Position numbers and translations under genes: made by a program. From assembly GCF_030929615.1 (NCBI RefSeq), contig NZ_JAVFVU010000029.1, positions 1-64,000 on the forward strand: 64,000 nucleotides of DNA, written 5' to 3'. This document shows, piece after piece, positions 51,884-59,454 of the stretch (positions are counted from its first letter, which is position 1; each line of letters begins with the position of its first letter). The notes under the pieces were generated by a model. That model made no database searches and was not told where the DNA came from. It saw nothing but the letters and a program-made list of their open reading frames with translations. This DNA is from Dyadobacter sp. LHD-138. GTDB taxonomy: Bacteria; Bacteroidota; Bacteroidia; Cytophagales; Spirosomataceae.

Positions 51884-52626
51884 TGATAGCTAGAATTAGA
51901 GCATACCGCGCACCTGACGATGTTGAAAACAGTTTGCGATACATTGACGGGCATCGAAAGGTGCTGGAGTCATACGGCGTGAAGCAAGTAACCTCGGCAA
52001 ACCACACCTGGCTGCACGACCCTAACACGTATGTTATCATTGTTGAGTCTGAAGATGGTGATAAAATATACGGAGGTGGCAGAATACAAATTCGTTCAGT
52101 GGATTTAAAAATGCCGATGGAAGATGCCATTGCCAAGGTAGATCCGTCCATATACGGCTATGTTGACGGTTTGGGCAATCATACCATTGGTGAGTTCTGC
52201 GGCTTGTTCAATTCTAAAGAAGTAGCCGGTTACGGTATCGGCAGTATATTTCTGGGAAGAATAGGTGTTGCTATTTCCCGTCAGGTGAATGTGCAGTATC
52301 TGATGGCCTTGTGCTCACCGGCTACGCTGAGAAACTGTGCAAGAGTCGGTTTTGAAATCATCCGTGAGCTGGGAAACAATGGAACTTTCTATTACCCCAA
52401 AGAAGGACTTATCGCAACGGCACTGATCATTAACGATGTTGTGAACCTGCCCTCGGCTATGCCGGATGAAAGAGAAAAAATTTTTGACCTGAGAGCCAAT
52501 CCAATTCAGCAAGTCATCGAATCCGGGCCTAAAGGTGAAATGAACATCCTTTATGAAACTCAAATTAATTCATCTTATATTACCAGTGAAAAAGTAGAAA
52601 CGAATTATCAGAAAATAATTTGTTGA
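51883..52626 (+). CDS. GNAT-fold acyltransferase-like protein, candidate N-acyl amino acid or signal synthase
   Basis: The 247-residue protein begins at an ATG that shares its first base with the stop of the preceding gene (TGATG), so translation is coupled. The layout recalls the FeeM/LuxI-type GNAT group: N-terminal ARIRAYRAPDDVENS, a strand with YVIIVESEDGD, KIYGGGRIQIRS (acyl-CoA or ACP-binding strand-turn), GEFCGLF at 103-109 in place of the ExxR-type acidic motif, a long helix GYGIGSIFLGRIGVAISRQ, then ALCSPATLRNCARVGFEII. The last segment is like the substrate-binding end of GNATs. This is an inference from shape and spacing, as no exact signature is present. Next gene starts 17 bases downstream. 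Confidence 0.6.
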   Translation: MIARIRAYRAPDDVENSLRYIDGHRKVLESYGVKQVTSANHTWLHDPNTYVIIVESEDGDKIYGGGRIQIRSVDLKMPMEDAIAKVDPSIYGYVDGLGNHTIGEFCGLFNSKEVAGYGIGSIFLGRIGVAISRQVNVQYLMALCSPATLRNCARVGFEIIRELGNNGTFYYPKEGLIATALIINDVVNLPSAMPDEREKIFDLRANPIQQVIESGPKGEMNILYETQINSSYITSEKVETNYQKIIC

Positions 52627-52643
52627 AAAATTCTCTCCTTTAA

Positions 52644-54803
52644 ATGAAAACAATAAGAATTATACTTTTCGCAATATTACTTTTTCCATACCCAAATTGT
52701 TTCGCTTCCGTAATAGATTTTTATGGAGAGAAATTGGTGGTTGGAAAATCCATAGAAACATTTGAAGATAAAAACAACAGCATGACTTTATCCGAGGTAA
52801 AGTCTCAGCAGTTTGAAAAAAGTCATGTCGATTCGCCTAATTTCGGTTTAAGCAATTCTGCATTCTGGGTAAAACTGGAAATGAAGAATCATACACCTGA
52901 TGATATAATTCTTCTTGAGCTGGCATACCCCATGATCGATTTGTGTCAGTTGTATTCAGGAGAAACCGGGGAACTTTTACAAAAAAACTCTGAGAATGAA
53001 CCCTTTGGTGCCAGAAAAATTAACAATCCCAATTTTATTTTCGAATTAAAAATTCCTCCCGGGGCAACTAAAACTTTCTTTCTTAAAATCCAGGGAACAG
53101 AACAACTGATTATCCCATTTGTCCTGCATACGCCAAAAGGCTTCTACGATGCTTCCCTGTATAAAGAAATTCTGACAGGCATACAAATAGGTATTCTTCT
53201 GGTTATGATTTTGTATAATCTCTTTGTATACTTTTCAGTCAGGGAAAGAAGCTATCTATACTATGTATTGTATATATTTTTCATAGGTCTTACACAACTT
53301 ACACTATCCGGCTATACATTCAAATACCTTTGGTCAAATACGCCGGCGTTCAACAATCTTGCCTACGTAATGTTTCCTTCATTGGCTGGCTTGTTTACTA
53401 TTTTATTTATTAAAAACTTCTTACACACCAGAACCAAATCTCCGGTGCTGCATCACCTGTTGACGGTCGTAACCTGTGGCTATATGCTTGCCCTGGTATT
53501 CAGAGTGATGGGCTATGATCTGATTAGTTACCGCCTTGTTGACTATTCTGCCTTATCCGGAACCATTTGCACCCTTGTGCTGGCAATTTCCCTTTCTTTG
53601 CAGAATTACCGGCCGGCCAAGTTTTTCCTATTTGCCTGGCTGATGTTTTTAACGGGATTAATTTTCTACATTATTCGGAATCTTAATATTTTACCCTATA
53701 ATGATTTTACCAATTACAGCATGCAGGTGGGAACCGTTTTCGAAGTAATTCTTCTTTCCTTTGCACTGGCTGATAAAATTAACATCCTGAAAAAGGAACG
53801 GGAATTTTCTCAGGAACAGGCACTACGTGTTTCTTTGGAAAACCAAAAAATCGTGAAAGAGCAGAATATCGTTCTTGAAAAAAGGGTCGATGAAAGAACC
53901 CTTGAGCTGAGGCAGGCAAACGCGGATCTGAACGATACGCTCAACAAGCTGAAAGATGCGCAGACACAACTGATCGAATCCGAAAAAATGGCTTCTTTGG
54001 GACAGTTGACCGCCGGTATTGCGCATGAGATCAATAATCCGATTAACTTCGTGAGTTCAAACATCCGGCCACTGAGGCGGGATATTGATGATGTGATTAC
54101 AATTCTGGATTCATATGATGAAATTCCAAATATTGATTCACTGGAAGGTGTAAAACAGAAAATGGTGCAGATTGAAAAGCTCAAAGATGAATTTGATCTG
54201 GATTATATCAAAACAGAATTGGGACTTTTACTCACGGGAATGGAAGACGGCGCGCGCCGCACTGTAGAAATAGTGAAAGGATTAAAGATCTTTTCAAGAG
54301 TAGATGAATCAGACCTGAACTTTGTTAATATAAATGAAGGAATTGAGTCGACCCTGGTCATACTAAACTATCAGATGGGGACGAACATGACCCTGATAAA
54401 AGATCTTGGCAGTATTCCAAACGTGGAGTGTTACGGTGGTAAAATGAACCAGGTATTTATGAATATCCTTACCAATTCCATTTATGCCGTTCAGAAAGGT
54501 GATCTCACTGACCGAAAACCAATGATTAGTGTACGAACATTTTTGAAAGATAACGAACACGTAACCATTTCGATAAAAGACAACGGGATGGGCATGAGTG
54601 CTGCCGTCAAGGCCAAAATTTATGATCCTTTTTTTACGACGAAGGACGTCGGCGAAGGGACAGGATTGGGGTTATCGATCGTTTTCAAAATTATAGAGGT
54701 ACATCACGGAACAATAGAAGTAATATCAGAAGTCAACCAGGGGACCGAATTTGTTATTACACTCCCGATAACTAAAAAACTAGCGCTACCACAATCTCAA
54801 TGA
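52644..54803 (+). CDS. 7TMR-DISM sensor histidine kinase
   Basis: The 719-residue protein has a signal peptide, a periplasmic 7TMR-DISMED2-type beta domain (about 25-175; LSNSAFWVKLEMKN, LELAYPMIDLCQLY), seven membrane helices (about 180-385) and a coiled coil to the kinase. H461 lies in LTAGIAHEINNPINF, with N-box NQVFMNILTNSI, G1 IKDNGMGM and G2 GEGTGLGLSI. The extracytoplasmic DISMED2 domain typically binds small molecules or carbohydrates, so it can sense an exported or environmental compound. Its 3' end overlaps the next gene by 4 bases (ATGA), so it is made together with the REC-kinase. Confidence 0.93.
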   Translation: MKTIRIILFAILLFPYPNCFASVIDFYGEKLVVGKSIETFEDKNNSMTLSEVKSQQFEKSHVDSPNFGLSNSAFWVKLEMKNHTPDDIILLELAYPMIDLCQLYSGETGELLQKNSENEPFGARKINNPNFIFELKIPPGATKTFFLKIQGTEQLIIPFVLHTPKGFYDASLYKEILTGIQIGILLVMILYNLFVYFSVRERSYLYYVLYIFFIGLTQLTLSGYTFKYLWSNTPAFNNLAYVMFPSLAGLFTILFIKNFLHTRTKSPVLHHLLTVVTCGYMLALVFRVMGYDLISYRLVDYSALSGTICTLVLAISLSLQNYRPAKFFLFAWLMFLTGLIFYIIRNLNILPYNDFTNYSMQVGTVFEVILLSFALADKINILKKEREFSQEQALRVSLENQKIVKEQNIVLEKRVDERTLELRQANADLNDTLNKLKDAQTQLIESEKMASLGQLTAGIAHEINNPINFVSSNIRPLRRDIDDVITILDSYDEIPNIDSLEGVKQKMVQIEKLKDEFDLDYIKTELGLLLTGMEDGARRTVEIVKGLKIFSRVDESDLNFVNINEGIESTLVILNYQMGTNMTLIKDLGSIPNVECYGGKMNQVFMNILTNSIYAVQKGDLTDRKPMISVRTFLKDNEHVTISIKDNGMGMSAAVKAKIYDPFFTTKDVGEGTGLGLSIVFKIIEVHHGTIEVISEVNQGTEFVITLPITKKLALPQSQ

Positions 54804-55891
54804 GTGATAGAAAAATAAGCATATTATACATAGACGACGAAGAGCATAACCTGCAATCGTTTAAAGCATCGTTTCGGAAACAGTATGACATTACCACTAC
54901 AATATCGGTTGTAGAGGCAGAAGAGATTATGGAAAAGCAAGAATTCCATGTGATTCTTGCCGACCAAAGGATGCCGGGTATGACAGGGGTCCAGTTTTTT
55001 GAAAAAATAAGGAGCAAGTTTCCTGAGTCCATCCGGATTCTGATAACCGGTCATACAGACATCAGTGCCGCAATTGATGCCATCAACAAGGGTGAGGTTT
55101 TCAGGTTTATCGATAAACCCTGGGATTACACCTACGTTGAAAATGCAATCACGCACGCCTATGATATTTTCAAAACCCGGGCTGAATTAAAACAAAGGAA
55201 CCAGGACCTTCAAAAGGCCTACGAAGAGCTTGATAAATTTGTATACAGCGCTTCTCACGATTTGCGCGCGCCGCTGATGTCGGTGCTTGGGATTGTAAAC
55301 CTGGCTTTAATGGAGGAAGATGTCCAGTCGCAGAATGAATATCTGGACCTGATCAAACAATCGGTTAAAAAGCTCGATACTTTTATTATCAACATCATCG
55401 ACTATTATAAAAACGCCAGAGGTGTTCAGTCCATTGCTGAAATTAATTTCCAGCAACTGGTCAATGACGTTACCGAAGCGATCAAATTTTTACCTGAATT
55501 CGAAAGAATTAATGTGATCACCAATATCAGCCAAACCGGTGTTTTCTATTCCGACACGATGAAATTACGGATCATATTTAATAACCTGATTACCAATGCG
55601 GTGAAATTTCAGGACACCACCAAGGAAAATCCGTTTATAAAACTGACGATCAACGCTACCCCGGAACATACGAAAATCACTTTTGAGGATAACGGATTGG
55701 GTATAAAAAAGAATGATGTTGAAAAAATATTTAAAATGTTCTACCGAGCCGGGGCTACCAACAGCGGATCTGGAATAGGACTATACATTGTTCATGAAGC
55801 CATCACAAAACTGGAAGGGACAATAAATGTAACCTCAACACTTGGCGAAGGGAGTATTTTCCAAATAGATATTCCTTCAGTAAATAAATAG
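54800..55891 (+). CDS. Hybrid receiver-histidine kinase
   Basis: The 363-residue soluble protein has a receiver with ISILYIDDEEHNLQS, D55 in VILADQRMPGMTG and FIDKPWD, followed by a coiled coil and a kinase with H153 in YSASHDLRAPLMSVLG, N-box in FNNLITNAVKF and G2 GSGIGLYIVHEAI. The order REC-HisKA-HATPase (receiver first) is typical of intermediate phosphorelay proteins. The receiver closely resembles that of the divergent protein at 48743. The start ATG overlaps the stop of the 7TMR kinase, and the next receiver gene begins 5 bases after the stop. Confidence 0.92.
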   Translation: MSDRKISILYIDDEEHNLQSFKASFRKQYDITTTISVVEAEEIMEKQEFHVILADQRMPGMTGVQFFEKIRSKFPESIRILITGHTDISAAIDAINKGEVFRFIDKPWDYTYVENAITHAYDIFKTRAELKQRNQDLQKAYEELDKFVYSASHDLRAPLMSVLGIVNLALMEEDVQSQNEYLDLIKQSVKKLDTFIINIIDYYKNARGVQSIAEINFQQLVNDVTEAIKFLPEFERINVITNISQTGVFYSDTMKLRIIFNNLITNAVKFQDTTKENPFIKLTINATPEHTKITFEDNGLGIKKNDVEKIFKMFYRAGATNSGSGIGLYIVHEAITKLEGTINVTSTLGEGSIFQIDIPSVNK

Positions 55892-55896
55892 AAACT

Positions 55897-56286
55897 ATGA
55901 CTAATCAATTTGATTTTATCTTAATTGATGATAGCGCTTTTGATTTATTTATTTACGAAAAATTAATTTTTAAAAGTGGTATCGGCAATTCCGTCAAGGC
56001 TTTCAATGCCGCACAGGATGCTTTGGATTTTCTTGTAGAGGAAGGTGAAAATCTTCCCAAAACTGTTATTTTGCTTGATCTTCAAATGCCGGGAATGAAC
56101 GGTTTTGAATTTATCGAACAATTTGACCTGCTGCCCGAATCGTTAAAAAATAAAACCAGGATTTACATGCTTTCTTCTACAATCGACACACGCGACATAG
56201 AAAAAGCCAAAGCAAGCCTGCATATTATTGACTTGCTTTCAAAACCATTGGAAATCGGCTTGTTAAAGTCTATCTTGCAGGAGTAA
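55897..56286 (+). CDS. Single-domain response regulator
   Basis: The 129-residue protein is only a receiver: DFILIDDSAFDLFIYEKLI, D61 in VILLDLQMPGMNGFEF, IYMLSSTIDTRDIEKA and LLSKPLEIGLLK. It has the Rcp1-like spacing seen in receivers fed by hybrid kinases, with no output domain. It ends the five-gene operon; a phosphate-sink or relay role is possible. Confidence 0.9.
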   Translation: MTNQFDFILIDDSAFDLFIYEKLIFKSGIGNSVKAFNAAQDALDFLVEEGENLPKTVILLDLQMPGMNGFEFIEQFDLLPESLKNKTRIYMLSSTIDTRDIEKAKASLHIIDLLSKPLEIGLLKSILQE

Positions 56287-56608
56287 ACGCTCTGGTAAGA
56301 TAGACTTTGTAAGTCATACTGCTCAGACGCGCACTTTCTCAAAGCTTCCATACACACAACGCTTTTGTCAGGTAACTCCCGCACACTTTTTTTAACGGAA
56401 GAGCGACCGGTTTTTCTCAATTTGTAACTTAATGCAACACACCAGACATACCCGCTGGCTGTACATCGCTAAGCATGTTTTTTATTTATAACTAAATCAT
56501 GTTTATTTATAAATAATTTAAAAAAACAAATACATCCTCGCTATCAGGTATATTTTTAATAAGAGATTTCTCTCATTATCATAAACATCTAATTATTCAT
56601 AACCCCGC
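56287..56608. other. Intergenic region after the signalling operon
   Basis: 322 bases, AT-rich in the right part. No gene, strong hairpin or recognisable promoter is seen; the operon terminator is not evident. Confidence 0.4.
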
Positions 56609-56827
56609 ATGAGAACTGACAGTCAGACCTTAACAGAAATTAAAAAATTACATGATCAGTACGTACAGGAAGTAGAATTTAGTGGTATTAAACCCCTGTC
56701 TATTGAGATTTACAAATCGCATTCCAAGAATTTTGTCAGATGGATCGGAGGCGATTTTGTGCCTGGTTCTAAATTAAAAAAGACCGCAGCAGGCATTAAA
56801 ACCCCGCCACAGGACGACTCTCTTTAA
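56609..56827 (+). CDS. Small protein of unknown function
   Basis: The 72-residue protein has a helix with EIKKLHDQYVQEVEFSGIKP, then IEIYKSHSKNFVRWIGGDFV and a basic, proline-containing tail. The FVRWIGGDF stretch looks conserved-protein-like, and the composition is that of a folded small domain. It may be a small DNA-binding or regulatory protein, but I recognise no family. It lies in the tail region of the ThiF-nitroreductase/phosphorelay cluster, 322 bases after the last receiver. Confidence 0.6.
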   Translation: MRTDSQTLTEIKKLHDQYVQEVEFSGIKPLSIEIYKSHSKNFVRWIGGDFVPGSKLKKTAAGIKTPPQDDSL

Positions 56828-56973
56828 TTTAATTCGACTATTAAAATCCCGTTTTTCGTCCCTATTAATAGCCTGCCGCGAGTAGAAATTATCAATTTCT
56901 TTACTTAGCTTTGAGTAAGGGTTTAAATTCACCTTACATCAGCTTTTAAAGACAAAATTCAATACCAGGACCC

Positions 56974-57117
56974 ATGATATTCGCATTGCTTAATTTTCTT
57001 AAAGGACGTTTTGACAAAGAATCCATTCAGGCTGCAAAATCCAGCGAAAAACGTATGTCACGCCAGGAAGCATTCCAACAAATGAGGGAACTTGCTAAAA
57101 AATCCGGCAAAAAATAA
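56974..57117 (+). CDS. Small basic amphipathic protein (47 residues)
   Basis: The ATG at 56974 opens a 47-codon frame: hydrophobic MIFALLNFLKGRF, then EKRMSRQEAFQQMRELAKKS and a lysine-rich end. The composition (helical, strongly basic, no stops) suggests a true gene. A start ahead of a clear amphipathic helix fits a small regulatory or membrane-active peptide. No family was recognised. Its stop sits within the left arm of the hairpin at 57113-57173. Confidence 0.5.
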   Translation: MIFALLNFLKGRFDKESIQAAKSSEKRMSRQEAFQQMRELAKKSGKK

Positions 57118-57173
57118 TGGTTAATGATAGATCGTTCATGTTCACCATCAACAATTTATGATTAACCATTATT
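57113..57173. terminator. Long-loop hairpin between the small-peptide gene and araD
   Basis: AATAATGGTTAAT (57113-57125) and ATTAACCATTATT (57161-57173) are exact 13-base complements with a 35-base spacer. It lies between two convergent genes: just after the peptide stop and 10 bases beyond the araD stop on the minus strand. It could be a shared terminator, though the loop is long and no T-run is strong. Confidence 0.4.
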
Positions 57174-57182
57174 CGTTAAAAA

Positions 57183-57884
57183 TCAGCATCCTTGCCCATA
57201 GTAGGCATCCTTCCCGTGTTTACGGAAAAAGTGTTTGTCAATCAGACTTTGTTTAATCGTCGTTATGGCCGGATTGATCTGTAAGGTCAGAAATGCCATC
57301 TTCGCAATTTCCTCCAGAACAATGGCATTATAAACTGCCTTGGCCGGATCTTTCCCCCAGGTAAAAGGCCCGTGACAAGCCACGAGCACCATTTCAACTT
57401 CTTCGGGGCTCAGCGATTCTTTCGTAAAAAGATCCAGGATCTGATTGCCGGTTTCATGTTCATAATCGCCCAGAATCATTTCATCCGTCATTACCTCCGT
57501 TACCGGAACCGGCGATACCAGGTGGTCCGCATGCGTAGTACCCAGATTCGGGATCGCGCGGTGCGCTTGTGCCCAGGCCACAGCATAGGTGGAATGTGTA
57601 TGACAAACCCCTCCTATCGAAGGGAAATTTCTGTACAACAAAGTGTGTGTTTTGGTATCCGATGAGGGCCGCATGGAACCTTCCACCAGCACATTATCCA
57701 AATCCACGATCACAATGTCCTCCACTTTTAGCCTATGGTAAGGCACACCACTGGGTTTAATGGCTATGACACCGGCAGCGCGGTCGATCCCGCTCACATT
57801 GCCAAAGGTGACGATGGCAAGCTCCTCGCGTGGAATTTCCATATTGGCCTCATAGACCAGCTCTTTCAAATAAGTATATGACAT
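57183..57884 (-). CDS. araD: L-ribulose-5-phosphate 4-epimerase
   Basis: The 233-residue length is normal for AraD. Class II aldolase/epimerase markers are present: VTFGNVSGIDRAAGVIAIKPSGV, GGVCHTHSTYAVAWAQA (metal histidines), LGTTHADH and LVACHGPFTWGKDPAKA. It converts L-ribulose 5-phosphate to D-xylulose 5-phosphate, the last step of arabinose entry into the pentose phosphate pathway. It is the third gene of the araB-araA-araD unit, 33 bases downstream of araA. Confidence 0.96.
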   Translation of the reverse strand: MSYTYLKELVYEANMEIPREELAIVTFGNVSGIDRAAGVIAIKPSGVPYHRLKVEDIVIVDLDNVLVEGSMRPSSDTKTHTLLYRNFPSIGGVCHTHSTYAVAWAQAHRAIPNLGTTHADHLVSPVPVTEVMTDEMILGDYEHETGNQILDLFTKESLSPEEVEMVLVACHGPFTWGKDPAKAVYNAIVLEEIAKMAFLTLQINPAITTIKQSLIDKHFFRKHGKDAYYGQGC

Positions 57885-57917
57885 TTTCTGATTATTTGCC
57901 TCTGACTGGTATTATTT

Positions 57918-59408
57918 TCACTTGTAGTACGCTTCGCTCCACCGCAATTCATTTTTGAACTGACGAAGTTTTGTATCCTGATCAATGACGACAAGCTCAA
58001 CACCCATCATTTCTGCAAATGTCTCCATGTGCTCAGTCGTCAGGTTCTGGCTATACACGGTGTGGTGGGCGCCTCCGGCATAAATCCAGGCGGCACAAGC
58101 TGTTTTCATATCCGGTGCAGGTTTCCAAAGTGCCCTTGCCACCGGTAATTTGGGCAATGCCTCCTCTACTGTCACGGCTTCCACTTCATTGACAAGAATC
58201 CTGAAACGGTTACCCATGTCAATAAGCGAAACATTGATGGCAGGTCCGGCCAGTGCATTAAAAACCAGACGTACGGGATCTTCTTTACCGCCAATACCCA
58301 GCGCATGGATCTCACAGGAAGGTTTTCCGGCCGCAATACTTGGACAAATTTCCAGCATGTGAGAGCCCAGAACGAGGTTATTTGTCGGATTAAAATGATA
58401 CGTATAGTCTTCCATAAAAGAATTTCCACCCGGTAATCCGCTGCCCATCACTTTAAGTGCGCGCACCATCGCAGAGGTTTTCCAGTCACCCTCACCCGCA
58501 TAGCCATAACCCGCAGCCATCAGACGTTGGGAGCCGATACCCGGTAATTGTTTCATCCCGTACAAGTCTTCAAAGGTGTTAGTGTAACCTTTGAAACCGC
58601 CTTCTTCAAGAAAGTGCTTCATGCCGAGCTCAATGCGGGCAGCATCCCGCAAAGCAGTATGTTTTTCACCGCCGTTGTGCAGCGAAGCTACCAAACTGTA
58701 ACTGTTTTCATATTCTTCCGTCAACAGATTCACGGCTTCATCCGAAACCTGATTGATCACGGAAACAAGGTCGCCGACCGCATACGTGTTTACCGAAAAG
58801 CCAAATGCCATTTCAGCGGCCACTTTATCACCATCCGTAACAGCAACCTGACGCATGTTATCACCGAAACGCGCAAATTTCGCGCCTTTCATATCGTGTC
58901 TGGCCGCGGCCACTCTCGACCAGTCCGCGATGGCGCCGATGACATCATTTTGCTGCCAGTGACCCACAACCACTTTTCTGTTCAGCCGCATTCTGGTCAT
59001 GATGAAACCAAACTCACGGTCGCCGTGCGCCGACTGGTTCAGGTTCATAAAATCCATATCAATATCCGCCCACGGAATATCCCGGTTGTACTGCGTGTGC
59101 AAGTGCAGCAATGGTTTTTGCAGGATCTGCAAACCGCGAATCCACATTTTGGCGGGAGAAAAAGTATGCATCCAGGTTACGATGCCGATGCAATTCTCTG
59201 CTACGTTCGCATCCTGGCAGATCCGGTGTATTTCATCAGTTGATTTTACGACGGGTTTAAAAATAACCCGGACCGGTATTTCTGCTTTTTGGTCAAAAAA
59301 CTGGCTGATTATCCTGGAGTGCTCGTCCACCTGGCGAAGTGTTTCTTCCCCGTATAAATCCTGGCTGCCTGTGACAAACCAAATTTCAAACTGTTTTAAA
59401 TCCAACAT
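57918..59408 (-). CDS. araA: L-arabinose isomerase
   Basis: The 496-residue length is typical. It begins FEIWFVTGSQDLYGEETLRQV, and has TWMHTFSPAKMWI, RDIPWADIDMDFMNLNQSAHG, GYTNTFEDLYGMKQLPGIG, and the HxxH-type metal site YTYHFNPTNN (his-rich) with CPSIAAGKPSCEIHALGIGG. It isomerises L-arabinose to L-ribulose with a divalent metal, in the cytoplasm. It sits between araB and araD, 46 bases after araB. Confidence 0.97.
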   Translation of the reverse strand: MLDLKQFEIWFVTGSQDLYGEETLRQVDEHSRIISQFFDQKAEIPVRVIFKPVVKSTDEIHRICQDANVAENCIGIVTWMHTFSPAKMWIRGLQILQKPLLHLHTQYNRDIPWADIDMDFMNLNQSAHGDREFGFIMTRMRLNRKVVVGHWQQNDVIGAIADWSRVAAARHDMKGAKFARFGDNMRQVAVTDGDKVAAEMAFGFSVNTYAVGDLVSVINQVSDEAVNLLTEEYENSYSLVASLHNGGEKHTALRDAARIELGMKHFLEEGGFKGYTNTFEDLYGMKQLPGIGSQRLMAAGYGYAGEGDWKTSAMVRALKVMGSGLPGGNSFMEDYTYHFNPTNNLVLGSHMLEICPSIAAGKPSCEIHALGIGGKEDPVRLVFNALAGPAINVSLIDMGNRFRILVNEVEAVTVEEALPKLPVARALWKPAPDMKTACAAWIYAGGAHHTVYSQNLTTEHMETFAEMMGVELVVIDQDTKLRQFKNELRWSEAYYK

Positions 59409-59454
59409 TGATAAGGAATCTATATTTAATAATCTGAAATGGAATACGCTCCAT

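Noticed and set aside
58548..59243. 231-codon plus-strand frame inside araA
   Set aside because: It is antisense to a clear arabinose isomerase and has no domain features.
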